From Fibrobacter succinogenes (GTDB lineage: Bacteria > Fibrobacterota > Fibrobacteria > Fibrobacterales > Fibrobacteraceae), in assembly GCA_902791475.1 (NCBI GenBank), contig CADAWC010000013.1, positions 1-64,000 of the forward strand: DNA of 64,000 bases, read 5' to 3'. A model generated the notes under the pieces. The model made no database searches. It was not told the DNA's origin and worked only from the letters and a program-made list of their open reading frames with translations. This document shows, piece after piece, positions 34,988-43,377 of this stretch (within the stretch, counting starts at the first letter, position 1; the number at the start of each line of letters is the position of its first letter). Made by a program: the position numbers and the translations under genes.

Positions 34988-36295
34988 TTAGAAGTTCTTG
35001 CACTGGCCCTTCCAATTGCCGCGTTCGCCAACAATCGGGCCGTTGATGTACTTGCCACTAGAGCCAACGAAATCAGCCTTGCGGTTGTCTTCGCCACCGA
35101 GGTGCCAACGCATCCATGCAACCGTTGCAGCCATGCCGCCCCACGGACCAGAACCATGGCCCCAGCCACATTCGCCCTGCTGGCATTCATTGCCCTGACC
35201 GCCCGTCATCTTGATGAGGCATGCCGGAGCCTTGACGCCCCGGTTGTTATAGTCAGCTTCGGCGTTCGGGCGTTCCATGCCGCCTTCGCCATAAACAATA
35301 CCGATAGTCTTGCTTTTAGAAACCTGAGACATAGCCGTATGTCCGAGGTCACCACTATTGTTGAGCATGGCGGTAATCACGCGATCGTCCTTGATGAGGG
35401 CCTGTTCAGATTCGAGACCGCCCATGGAGTGACCGGAGCAACCGACCTTCGTCATATCAAGCTTCTGGTACAGAGGATCATTCGGATCCTTGTTCTTCTT
35501 TTCGAGCCAGTTGAGGGCCGGAATTGCCTGGGTTGCGTTACCCGGAGATTCACGGAGTGCTATCACGACAAAGCCGTGAGAAGCGAGACGACGGATAATA
35601 CCACCGTATGCACCCGGTTCCGTGCCGCCACCCGGACCCCACACGACAACAGCGTGCTTCTGGTCGTTAGAAAGCTGTTCCGGATAAGCAAGGATTCCAC
35701 CGCCATCGTGACCGGTGCGTTCAATGTACTTGACCTTCAACTGGTCCTTCGTCTCGTCCGTGCCTTCGGCAAGGAAAACACCCTTCGGCTTAGCTGCTTC
35801 GCTGGAGCTCGATTCCACCTTTTCTTCGGAGCTGGAGGAGCTTACAGCAGGAGCACTCACCGAGCTGGAACTTACAGCCGGTGCGGTAGCAGAGCTCGAT
35901 GCCGGAGCGTCACCGCAGGCGTTCGGCAAGCTAGAAGCCAAGCACTTGTCATCAGAACTAGAGCTTGCGGCAACATCTGCAGAAGATTCTGCGCCCGGAG
36001 CAGCTGCGCTGCTGGATCCTGCCTGCGGCCCAACATCCGCACTAGAACCCGGAACAGAATCGCTGGAGCCAGCTTCAACAGTTGTACCAGAAGTCGGCTG
36101 AGCGGCATCAGAGCTAGAAATTTCTGTGCCAGCAGTACCCTGAGAGTCAGAGCTCGTGCCCGGCTGAACTTCTCCGGCAGAGCTAGACGACAAGCTGGCA
36201 GTATAATCGCTAATTGCAGACGTGGCATCGTCACCGCAATTCAGGAAGACCAAAGAACTGGCCAACACCACCGTTTTTAAGAGTTTAGATTTCAT
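34988..36295 (-). CDS. Lipoprotein alpha/beta hydrolase with poly-Ser linker (copy A)
   Basis: The 435-aa protein has a lipobox F-L-N-C-G (Cys ~20), a ~145-residue Ser/Ala/Thr/Pro-rich linker, and an alpha/beta-hydrolase domain (~170-435): V-V-W-G-P-G-G-G-T-E-P-G (oxyanion region), L-A-S-H-G-F-V-V-I-A-L and the nucleophile elbow G-H-S-M-G-G. The order resembles cutinase/PETase-like and dienelactone-hydrolase-like esterases. Poly-Ser linkers are usual in Fibrobacter surface enzymes. Likely an anchored esterase acting on plant polymer; substrate unknown. AGGAG precedes the ATG. It is a tandem paralogue of 36662-37843. Confidence 0.8.
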   Translation of the reverse strand: MKSKLLKTVVLASSLVFLNCGDDATSAISDYTASLSSSSAGEVQPGTSSDSQGTAGTEISSSDAAQPTSGTTVEAGSSDSVPGSSADVGPQAGSSSAAAPGAESSADVAASSSSDDKCLASSLPNACGDAPASSSATAPAVSSSSVSAPAVSSSSSEEKVESSSSEAAKPKGVFLAEGTDETKDQLKVKYIERTGHDGGGILAYPEQLSNDQKHAVVVWGPGGGTEPGAYGGIIRRLASHGFVVIALRESPGNATQAIPALNWLEKKNKDPNDPLYQKLDMTKVGCSGHSMGGLESEQALIKDDRVITAMLNNSGDLGHTAMSQVSKSKTIGIVYGEGGMERPNAEADYNNRGVKAPACLIKMTGGQGNECQQGECGWGHGSGPWGGMAATVAWMRWHLGGEDNRKADFVGSSGKYINGPIVGERGNWKGQCKNF

Positions 36296-36445
36296 TTTGT
36301 TCTCCTATTTTTCCCATAACCTGTATAGAAAGTACCTTATAATTTTGCGGATTTTCCACGTTTCGAATAAAGTCTCGTGGATAAAAAATCCAAAGTGCAT
36401 AAACTCAGTCTATAAGAAAACGCAGTCGTAATTCAAGACGTGTAA

Positions 36446-36472
36446 GGAGATGCCCGCCTGCGCGGGCATGAC
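36446..36472. repeat. REP-like palindromic element
   Basis: GGAGATGCCCGCC...GCGGGCATGAC; identical to the next copy over 27 bases. Confidence 0.85.
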
Positions 36473-36505
36473 CTTCAAACTTGTTCGGAATCCCGTTGTA
36501 AATTG

Positions 36506-36532
36506 GGAGATGCCCGCCTGCGCGGGCATGAC
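36506..36532. repeat. REP-like palindromic element
   Basis: Second identical 27-base copy in the same orientation, offset 60 bases from the first. Confidence 0.85.
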
Positions 36533-36593
36533 AGCAAAATTCGCGCTTGCCGATACAATAGATAACCGAGAAACCCGCGGGCATGACACTATA

Positions 36594-36621
36594 AAGAAAA
36601 CGCCTCGATCGTAATGACCGA
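36594..36621 (-). terminator. Terminator of the second Ser-linker hydrolase gene
   Basis: On the minus strand a ten-base stem (eight pairs) CGTCTCGGTC / GATCGAGGCG, followed by TTTTCTTT. It matches the copy at 34931-34960 in sequence and position. Confidence 0.7.
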
Positions 36622-36661
36622 GACGCTTGGTTGTTGGAGTGTGGAAATGATTATGAATGGA

Positions 36662-37843
36662 TTAGAAATTCTTACATTGGGTTTTCCATTTGCCCTGTTT
36701 ACCGATGATATTTCCATCGATATACTTGCCAGTCGTACCCACAAAATCTGCCTGACGTTCGCTTTCGCCACCGAGCTGCCAGCGCATCCAGGCAATCGTT
36801 GCCGCCATGCCGTCCCAGGAACCGGAACCATGGCCGTAACCGCCTTCGGAATTGTTCTTCGGACCGCCCGTCATTTCGATCAGGCATGACTTGATATCCG
36901 TTGCCGTTTCGTAATCCTTGATGGCGTTCGGCTTTTCCATGCCAACTTCACCGTAAAGCACCGCAGCCGTTTTTTCTTTCGGGAAATTCTTGATGACACC
37001 GCCATTCTTGTCACCGCTATTATTGAGGAATGCGGTAAACACGCGCTTGTCCTTGATGGCTGCCTGCTCAGATTCCAAGCCACCCATCGAATGTCCGGAG
37101 CAACCGACCTTCGTCAATTCAAGCTTCTGGTAGAACGGATCGTTGGAATCTTTGTTCTTGTTTTCGAGCCAGTCAATCGCCTTGGAAGCCTGCGATGCAT
37201 CGCCCGGAGAAACGCTCAAGGCAATCACGACAAAACCATGCGAAGCGAGTCTGCGAATCATGCCTTCGTATGCGCCCGGTTCTGTACCGCCGCCCGGCCC
37301 CCACACGACAACGCCGTGTTTCTGGTCGCCAGAAAGCTGTTCCGGATAAGCTAAAATACCCTTATTATCCCAACCCGTATTTGTCTTGTAAACGACCTTC
37401 AGCTGGTCCTTTTCTTCTTCCTTACCGCTCGCAAGGAAGATGCCCTTCGGAGCTTCGCTCGAACTAGAAACCTGTTCGCTGGAACTCGACTGAGCCTCGG
37501 AAGAACTTGAGGCCACATCGCCTGAGCTAGACTGCACATCAGAAGAGCTGCTCAGAGCATCTGCCGAACTCACCGGAGCTTCGTCGGAACTCGATGCAGG
37601 CGCAATTTCGGAGCTAGAGGTCGGTGCAATATCAGAACTAGAGACCGGCGCATCACCGCAAGCGTTCGGCAAACTAGATGCCAAGCACTTGTCATCAGAG
37701 CTGGAACTTTCAGCCGTAGATTCTATGCTTGATGAAGAAATATCGCCAGTAGACGATAACGGAGAAGTTGCAGAATCGTCCCCGCAGTTGATAAAGGCAA
37801 TGGCACTTACCAAAATCACACCCTTAAAAATCTTTGATTTCAT
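36662..37843 (-). CDS. Lipoprotein alpha/beta hydrolase with poly-Ser linker (copy B)
   Basis: The ATG at 37843 has AAGGAG eight bases upstream. The 393-aa protein has a lipobox F-I-N-C-G, a shorter Ser-rich linker (~25-135), and a hydrolase domain with G-P-G-G-G-T-E-P-G, S-H-G-F-V-V-I-A-L and G-H-S-M-G-G, closely similar to copy A throughout. D-D-K-C-L-A-S-S-L-P-N-A-C-G-D-A-P inside the linker is shared word for word. Tandem duplication is clear. The two probably act on related esters at the cell surface. Confidence 0.82.
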   Translation of the reverse strand: MKSKIFKGVILVSAIAFINCGDDSATSPLSSTGDISSSSIESTAESSSSDDKCLASSLPNACGDAPVSSSDIAPTSSSEIAPASSSDEAPVSSADALSSSSDVQSSSGDVASSSSEAQSSSSEQVSSSSEAPKGIFLASGKEEEKDQLKVVYKTNTGWDNKGILAYPEQLSGDQKHGVVVWGPGGGTEPGAYEGMIRRLASHGFVVIALSVSPGDASQASKAIDWLENKNKDSNDPFYQKLELTKVGCSGHSMGGLESEQAAIKDKRVFTAFLNNSGDKNGGVIKNFPKEKTAAVLYGEVGMEKPNAIKDYETATDIKSCLIEMTGGPKNNSEGGYGHGSGSWDGMAATIAWMRWQLGGESERQADFVGTTGKYIDGNIIGKQGKWKTQCKNF

Positions 37844-37897
37844 TTTAGGCACTCCTTTTTTACCAAGACCTTAATCCCATCCTTCAATAAAATACCC

Positions 37898-37929
37898 CCA
37901 AAAAAGCCCCGTGATCAAAATCACAGGGC
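37898..37929 (-). terminator. Rho-independent terminator of folE
   Basis: GCCC(T)GTGAT / ATCAC(G)GGGC stem with AAAA-type loop and six T on the minus strand, ~85 bases after the folE stop with a REP element in between. Confidence 0.75.
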
Positions 37930-37962
37930 ACGTTTCGTTGACAAAAAGTCCAAAGGTGAAAA

Positions 37963-37991
37963 GGAGATTCCCGCTCGGAGGCGGGAATGAC
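37963..37991. repeat. REP-like palindromic element
   Basis: GGAGATTCCCGC...GCGGGAATGAC, with compensated T/A changes that keep the palindrome (GATTCCC / GGGAATGAC). Confidence 0.8.
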
Positions 37992-38014
37992 AATAATGGA
38001 TAGGAGAATGACAA

Positions 38015-38581
38015 CTAACGCGGGGCGTAGATGCGGGACATGAATTCGGCGCGAGTCTTTTCGTCCGTCTTGAAGCGTCCGAGGAGCTGCGTCGTCACCA
38101 TAGTAGCACCCGGCTTTTTCACACCGCGCATCGTCATGCACATGTGCGAGGCTTCGAGAACCACGGCAACGCCCTTCGGCTGGAGCACTTTCTGGATAAG
38201 TTCTGCAATCTGGCGCGTCATGCGTTCCTGAATCTGCGGGAAGCGGGCGTAAAACTCCACCACGCGCGGGATTTTCGAAAGACCGACAACGCAATCGCCC
38301 GGGATGTAAGCTACGTGAGCCTTGCCCGTGAACGGCAAAAAGTGATGTTCGCACATACTCGCAAACTCGATATCCGGCACAATGATCATCTCATCGTACT
38401 TTTCGTGGAAACGCGTCTTGAGGATGTCTTCGGCCTTCATTTCGCCCGTAAGGCTTGTCATGAGCTCAGCGTACATCTTAGCAACACGCTTCGGTGTATC
38501 GATAAGGCCTTCGCGGTTAGGGTCTTCGCCCATGCCTTCCAGAATCATCCGGAAGCCGTCTTCCATTTTCTTAAAATCCAT
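38015..38581 (-). CDS. folE: GTP cyclohydrolase I
   Basis: From the ATG at 38581 the protein is 188 aa, the normal length; the longer frame reads as non-coding. Zinc ligands are in C-E-H-H-F and H-M-C-M-T-M-R-G. Other landmarks: [18 protein letters not shown] and R-M-T-R-Q-I-A. It opens GTP for folate synthesis (7,8-dihydroneopterin triphosphate), which fits the fused pabB-pabC elsewhere in the window. Confidence 0.95.
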   Translation of the reverse strand: MDFKKMEDGFRMILEGMGEDPNREGLIDTPKRVAKMYAELMTSLTGEMKAEDILKTRFHEKYDEMIIVPDIEFASMCEHHFLPFTGKAHVAYIPGDCVVGLSKIPRVVEFYARFPQIQERMTRQIAELIQKVLQPKGVAVVLEASHMCMTMRGVKKPGATMVTTQLLGRFKTDEKTRAEFMSRIYAPR

Positions 38582-38924
38582 AATGCACCCGCAAGCGATG
38601 AGGTAAGAGGTCGGTTGCCTTCGGCATCCGTTGAGCGCAAAGATAGCAAAAAGCAAAGAAGTAGTCTTCTGACATAACGGGTTTATAGCATAAATAGGGG
38701 ACATTCCTCGCTCTCATGAATTACCGTCAATGTCATCACCTTACATTCCAGTCTGCCCATAGAAGAAATGCAAACACTATAATAATGGTTGGTTAAGTAT
38801 AGAACATTGAGTAAACAATCCTGTTTTTATTACAAACTTCATATTTTCATCACCGCAAATAAAAAAATCAATATATATTTGCAGCAATCACAAATAAATT
38901 ATAGGAACAGGAAATTAATAAAAC
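38582..38924. other. 343-base A/T-rich gap
   Basis: No gene supported. An inverted repeat GCAAATA...TATTTGC (38855-38882) and an A/T-rich tract precede the HEPN-like gene and may be its promoter region. Base composition falls sharply here relative to folE. Confidence 0.5.
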
Positions 38925-39701
38925 ATGAATAAAATAATTAATCCAATCTACAACACAATTGTCAATTTACAACAAAACAACAACTGCATTTTAGACAATT
39001 CAGATTTCCAAATGTTACTAAAAAATTTCCAAAGTAATCTCAAAAGAGTTTTTTTAGGAACAATTCTTATTTCAGAAATACAAAATGACAATGAAGCAAT
39101 ACAAAAATACAGCGATATAATTGGGGCAGAATTCATTGAATACGTTTATCAAAAAATAACAACCGTTTGGGACATATCCTATCAAATAGGAAACATGCTT
39201 TTAGATCTAAAAAAATCTAAAAATGGAAATAAGTATTCTTTACTACAAGAAGAATTTGATAAAAAAAGTCAAAAAAAAATTGATTTCAAATGGTATAAGC
39301 AACTCAGCGACTTAAGGAACCGACTTACTCACGGAGGATTAAACATCATCCCCTTTTTTACAGACAATCGAATAAAATTTCAAATTTACAACAATGACGT
39401 AGATGAATCTATTGAATACAACGATTTTTACAACGAAAAAGACAATCAGCTAATTTATGCAGATTACTACTTTACATACTATACAGTATTACTATACAAC
39501 TATTTATGTGATTTTTTCAATTTCGTTAATTCTCAGCTGCCTATAAATGCTATCAACTCCTGCCAACATCCCACTTTCGCAGCCATAATAGAACAACTCA
39601 AATACATTGACTTTCCTAAATCCGAAAATTTCTTTTTGTTAATAGAAAATATGAACAAAAACAATTATAACAATCAAAAATACAATTTTTCTATAAGCTA
39701 G
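38925..39701 (+). CDS. A/T-rich HEPN-like protein of unknown function
   Basis: The 258-aa protein is all-helical in appearance, rich in Asn, Lys, Ile and Tyr, and has the sequence L-S-D-L-R-N-R-L-T-H-G-G with Arg131-x4-His136. That R-x4-6-H pattern is the signature of HEPN domains, many of which are RNases in toxin or defence systems. No antitoxin-sized partner is adjacent. Its base composition is strikingly lower in G/C than the flanking folE and nitroreductase genes, a sign of transfer. AGGAA lies upstream of the ATG. The HEPN call rests on the motif and helical character only. Confidence 0.6.
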   Translation: MNKIINPIYNTIVNLQQNNNCILDNSDFQMLLKNFQSNLKRVFLGTILISEIQNDNEAIQKYSDIIGAEFIEYVYQKITTVWDISYQIGNMLLDLKKSKNGNKYSLLQEEFDKKSQKKIDFKWYKQLSDLRNRLTHGGLNIIPFFTDNRIKFQIYNNDVDESIEYNDFYNEKDNQLIYADYYFTYYTVLLYNYLCDFFNFVNSQLPINAINSCQHPTFAAIIEQLKYIDFPKSENFFLLIENMNKNNYNNQKYNFSIS

Positions 39702-39711
39702 CCTTATCTTC

Positions 39712-40302
39712 TTACACGAACACGACTTCGTTGCCTGTTCGGGGCGTTTCCGCGCGGTTCGGGAGTCCCGATTCCGTATCAGCATAGCCAATCGCAACAG
39801 AGGCGTAGACGCGTTCATCTTCCTTAAGGCCAAGGCCGCGCAAGTATGCAAGAAGCGTCGGGTCTTCGTTCAGCCACTTGAGCTGATTGATATAGCAACT
39901 GCCAAGGTCGAGCTCATTGGCGGCAAGCATCATGTTTTCGACAGCGCAGGCGACATCCGCCATGTTGTTGCCATATTCTTTTTTATTCGCAACCACGATA
40001 AGCACAGGCGCCGTATAGCAGAAAGAATAATTGCCCTTGCGCGAAAGAGTGATGGAGTTCTTGAGGCTCTTGTAAAGGTCTTCGCGGAGTTCCATCGCTG
40101 CAAATGCGGACTGCACAAGTTCCTTGAGCTTTGCAATGACCGATGCATCCGAAATCACAAAGAAGTGATTCCCTTGCGCATTACCGCCCGTGGGGCCAAA
40201 CTGCCCAGCTTCGGCGATAGCCTTCAATTTTTCGATTTCAACAGACTGCGCCTTGAACTTGCGCGTGCTACGACGAGTCTTTATAGCTTCAAGAGTATTC
40301 AT
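39712..40302 (-). CDS. Nitroreductase-family flavoprotein
   Basis: The 196-aa FMN-binding nitroreductase fold has the usual R-R-S-T-R-K-F start (FMN phosphate contact), G-P-T-G-G-N-A-Q-G, and a late L-G-S-C-Y-I-N and V-A-I-G-Y region. Typical activity is NAD(P)H-dependent two-electron reduction of nitro or quinone compounds; the real substrate is not readable. AAGGA precedes the ATG. Confidence 0.85.
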   Translation of the reverse strand: MNTLEAIKTRRSTRKFKAQSVEIEKLKAIAEAGQFGPTGGNAQGNHFFVISDASVIAKLKELVQSAFAAMELREDLYKSLKNSITLSRKGNYSFCYTAPVLIVVANKKEYGNNMADVACAVENMMLAANELDLGSCYINQLKWLNEDPTLLAYLRGLGLKEDERVYASVAIGYADTESGLPNRAETPRTGNEVVFV

Positions 40303-40322
40303 AATAAATCCTTCGAGACACT

Positions 40323-41681
40323 CTACTTATCTAGCGGGAGTATCAAAATTCTAGACTTGCGCTTTTTGTTGTAATGTTCGCGCTTGGATGGCGGCAACTC
40401 ATCAACAGTGCCATCAACAAATCCAAGCTGATAGAACCAATCGAGCGCCTGCGTCGTAAGCAAGAACAAAGTCTTGTAGCCCTTCATACGGCCGAGCGAA
40501 ATCAAATGGCGTACAATCGCATCGCCAATACCCGACTTGCGGTAGTTCGCACCGACTGCAATACCGGCAACTTCAGCCATGCCATTTTCAAATGCATGGA
40601 GAGCACCGCAACCGTGGATGCTGTTATCGATGCTGTACACCACGTAATCGGCAAGCTTTTCAGAAATGGAGTCCTGCGTACGCGGCACCAGATAGCCCTT
40701 CGCAATGTAGTCCTGCATAATGCGCAAGATATCCGGAATGTCTTCGATAGTCGCCGGGCGGATACTGGAGTACTGGTTCGCGTACACCATGGTTCCGTCA
40801 CCACGAGCCGAAAACACTTCCTGCAGCACACTGCCTTGGAATTCGCCGCTCAACAAATGCACACGGTTCGCACCCGCTTCACAAGCGTTGATGGCATTCA
40901 TCAAGTAATCCATCTGCGCAAAGTCGAGCACATCGGAATTGAGTTCCAGAAGTTCTTTTGCCTGGTCCACATCCATTGCAGAAATGAGCCCGTTGTCCGT
41001 CGGTTCAAGATACTTCGTGTTCTTGCCCGTCACAAGGCCTTCGAGCTTGATGCCGCTTTGGCTACCAATAAAGAACAGCTTCCCAACCTTCAAATACTTG
41101 CAAAGTTCAGTGGCAAGTTCTGTACTAGAAATATTGTAGGCATGTCCAATCTTGTTCCAGCCAATCGGCGGGATAATCGGCACAAACTTCTCGTTCATGA
41201 GCTGTTCCAAGAGGTCGCGCTGGATGCGTTCGATACGACCGGTACGCATGTAGTCGACACCGTTAATCACACCCATGCTGCGCGCCAAGATCCAGTTGCC
41301 TTGAATGCCACTGAGACCGCTCGCCGTGAGGTGGCTCATGATGCGCTGCGCAACGCCCAAAGACGCCTGTTCCACAAGCGGGAGCGCCTCTTCGTTCGTG
41401 AGTCTCACGCCGTTATGGAATTCCGTCTCGAGATCCCATGCCTTGAGCTGAGCGTCGATGCTATTTCGCGTACCCGGCACAATGATAATACGGATACCCG
41501 CCTTATGGAGGAGGGCGATATCGCGCATCAGCACGGGGAACATCGGATGGTCCATCAGGCTATCGTCAATCTTCAGGACAAAAAGCTGCCCCTTGAACCT
41601 ATCCATGTAGCCAAACACTTCCCGGATGAACCCGGCAACTTCAAAGTGCTGAGAATAAAAATCGGACGTTGCGTTATTCAT
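40323..41681 (-). CDS. argA: N-acetylglutamate synthase (amino-acid N-acetyltransferase)
   Basis: The 452-aa protein joins an amino-acid-kinase domain (~25-290: V-L-K-I-D-D-S, I-I-V-P-G-T-R, G-V-R-L-T) and a C-terminal GNAT domain (~305-430: I-R-P-A-T, E-V-A-G-I-A-V, Y-R-K-S-G-I-G). This is classical ArgA: glutamate plus acetyl-CoA gives N-acetylglutamate, the first arginine step, with the kinase-like domain sensing arginine. Confidence 0.9.
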   Translation of the reverse strand: MNNATSDFYSQHFEVAGFIREVFGYMDRFKGQLFVLKIDDSLMDHPMFPVLMRDIALLHKAGIRIIIVPGTRNSIDAQLKAWDLETEFHNGVRLTNEEALPLVEQASLGVAQRIMSHLTASGLSGIQGNWILARSMGVINGVDYMRTGRIERIQRDLLEQLMNEKFVPIIPPIGWNKIGHAYNISSTELATELCKYLKVGKLFFIGSQSGIKLEGLVTGKNTKYLEPTDNGLISAMDVDQAKELLELNSDVLDFAQMDYLMNAINACEAGANRVHLLSGEFQGSVLQEVFSARGDGTMVYANQYSSIRPATIEDIPDILRIMQDYIAKGYLVPRTQDSISEKLADYVVYSIDNSIHGCGALHAFENGMAEVAGIAVGANYRKSGIGDAIVRHLISLGRMKGYKTLFLLTTQALDWFYQLGFVDGTVDELPPSKREHYNKKRKSRILILPLDK

Positions 41682-41701
41682 ATGCTAAAAAGTAGCAACA
41701 G

Positions 41702-41730
41702 AAAAAGCGAAGGACAGAACATCCTTCGCC
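41702..41730 (-). terminator. Rho-independent terminator of the FKBP gene
   Basis: GCGAAGGA / TCCTTCGC perfect stem with a seven-base loop and five T on the minus strand, placed before argA. Confidence 0.85.
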
Positions 41731-41783
41731 ATTTGAACAAAAATAAGCCTTTTTTCGCGCGGCTATCTGCACATTTCGCAAAA

Positions 41784-42599
41784 TTACTTCGCCGGGAAAA
41801 CCTGTAGCAGCTCCACTTCGAACACAAGGAGCGAATTAGGCGGGATTAACGGCGGAACACCAGCCTCACCATAAGCAAGCCCACTCGGAATCCAGGCCCG
41901 CACCTTTTCGCCGACCTTCATCTCCAGAAGCAAATCCTGCCAACCTTCGATAACAGAAGTCACTGCGAATTCCATCGGGGCGCCGCGCTTGACGCTATTG
42001 TCAAATTCCGTGCCATTGAGAAGGGTTCCCACATAATGCACCTGAACCTTGTCGGTCGCCTTGGGCTTAACACCCGTCCCTTCCCTGAGCATCAGATACT
42101 GCACGCCTTTTTTCGTGACCCAGATTCTTGGATCCTGGGCATTCTTTGCCAAAAACGAAGCCTGATCGCTAAGAGCCTTGCGGGCAGCGGCAGCCTCATC
42201 AATATCCTTTTGGATCTGCATTTGGTTGAGCAAGTCCTGAAGCGCCGCCTCGGACTCGGAATCGGTCATGAGAATTTCACGAGTCGAATCGAGCACATCG
42301 CGCATGGCATCGATAAGGACATCCAGCTTGACAGGCACGTTGATATTCGAAACGGCCCTGCCAAAATCAACACCTAGCGCATAACTATAACGGTCAACGG
42401 CATTGTCCAAAAACACTTTCTGCTCTTCGCCCTGTTTTGGTTCCGGTACAGGGGTCAAATCGGGAGCAACAGAGACCTTCTCAGCCTCCACAGGTGCAGG
42501 AACAGGGGTCGAATTGACAACGGGTGCAGGTTTACTACCCCCACATGCCACAAGAGCTCCCCCAATAAAAACTATTGGCAAACAGCGAAAAATTTTCAT
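41784..42599 (-). CDS. FKBP-type peptidyl-prolyl isomerase lipoprotein
   Basis: The 271-aa protein has a lipobox A-L-V-A-C (Cys ~19), a Pro/Val linker, an N-terminal dimerisation helix region (~70-150, Y-A-L-G-V-D-F-G) and a C-terminal FKBP domain (~165-271): V-H-Y-V-G-T-L-L-N-G-T-E-F-D, V-I-E-G-W, W-I-P-S-G-L-A-Y-G and the closing F-E-V-E-L-L. This is the FkpA/Mip layout: a membrane-anchored periplasmic folding helper. Confidence 0.9.
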   Translation of the reverse strand: MKIFRCLPIVFIGGALVACGGSKPAPVVNSTPVPAPVEAEKVSVAPDLTPVPEPKQGEEQKVFLDNAVDRYSYALGVDFGRAVSNINVPVKLDVLIDAMRDVLDSTREILMTDSESEAALQDLLNQMQIQKDIDEAAAARKALSDQASFLAKNAQDPRIWVTKKGVQYLMLREGTGVKPKATDKVQVHYVGTLLNGTEFDNSVKRGAPMEFAVTSVIEGWQDLLLEMKVGEKVRAWIPSGLAYGEAGVPPLIPPNSLLVFEVELLQVFPAK

Positions 42600-42771
42600 A
42601 AAATCAGATCCGATACTGAATTACGCCCCTTAAAAATACCTTTTTTAGCTAAAAAATGGGAAAAAATGTGTTCTATATCTCTAATTTACTATAAATGTAA
42701 AGAAAATCACACACTACCCCTTTAAAAATACTTACTTTTTTGCTATCTTCGCATTGAAAGGAAAATTTACA

Positions 42772-43020
42772 ATGAAAAAAAGCTTTAAGTGTTATATCGA
42801 TTCTGCAACAGCCCAGAAGAGGCTGTTCGATGAATCTATTGATAACGTTAAAGATTCCTTAATCAAAGCCGTAGCGGAATCTACTGTACGTAATGATAGT
42901 GATGTGCAGCTTTTTAAGAAGCCGGAACCGGTTTATTCAACTGGCTGGCTTAGGGGAGCTCTCTCTTACCCCTGGGCAATCGTAAGCGTCATCATCCCGT
43001 CGATCATCGAAAATCTGTAA
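42772..43020 (+). CDS. Small protein of unknown function (82 aa)
   Basis: The ATG at 42772 has AAAGGAA nine bases upstream. The sequence is a charged N-terminal half and a hydrophobic C-terminal tail (W-A-I-V-S-V-I-I-P-S-I-I-E-N-L) that may sit on or in the membrane. A canonical terminator 30 bases downstream supports a real transcript. No family was recognised. Confidence 0.68.
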   Translation: MKKSFKCYIDSATAQKRLFDESIDNVKDSLIKAVAESTVRNDSDVQLFKKPEPVYSTGWLRGALSYPWAIVSVIIPSIIENL

Positions 43021-43048
43021 TTTAAAGTTCATACTTTAACTCCGAAAC

Positions 43049-43078
43049 GCCCGCCCCAAGCGGGCTTTGCTTTTTTTT
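43049..43078 (+). terminator. Rho-independent terminator of the 82-aa gene
   Basis: GCCCGC / GCGGGC stem, five-base loop, then TTTGC and eight T. Confidence 0.85.
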
Positions 43079-43377
43079 AAAGAATATTCCTTTGCTGTTT
43101 TCAAATCAAATCGCGCGATAGCAAATCAACTAAAAAAAATAACAGGCTATCGTTGTGAAAATAAAAGCGTCGGCCAAGGTATTTTCTTCGCAGTAGCGCG
43201 CAAAACGAGTGTTGCGACGGGCTGCTTGCAGACCGGCATAACCGAGTGAAGTCGCTGACGCCGTAGGCGTCAACTCCGAGCTGGGGCCCCGCCCGCATGA
43301 CGTACTTTTTTACTATTTAAAAAAACATCTTTGGCGGCGAGCCTAAATTTTTTATTTTTGCAAAAAACGGAGATTTT
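43079..43377. other. 300-base gap with a decayed repeat
   Basis: A degenerate REP/word element is present around 43230-43302 (hairpin GACGCC-GTA-GGCGTC, end CGCATGACG). No gene. The folD promoter should lie in the last ~70 bases. Confidence 0.5.

Larger units (their letters stand above)
36296..36661. other. 366-base gap with three REP-like copies
   Basis: Between the tandem hydrolases lie two identical REP-like elements exactly 60 bases apart (36446, 36506), a half element ending GCGGGCATGAC (36568-36587), and the terminator of the upstream copy. No gene is supported. The promoter of copy A must lie near 36300-36400. Confidence 0.65.

Noticed and set aside
36446..36532. Two identical REP-like elements 60 bases apart as a possible two-unit CRISPR
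   Set aside because: The units are self-complementary, have the ends of the dispersed family, and there is no third regular unit or cas gene.
38582..38704. N-terminal extension of GTP cyclohydrolase
   Set aside because: The family length and start match the ATG at 38581.
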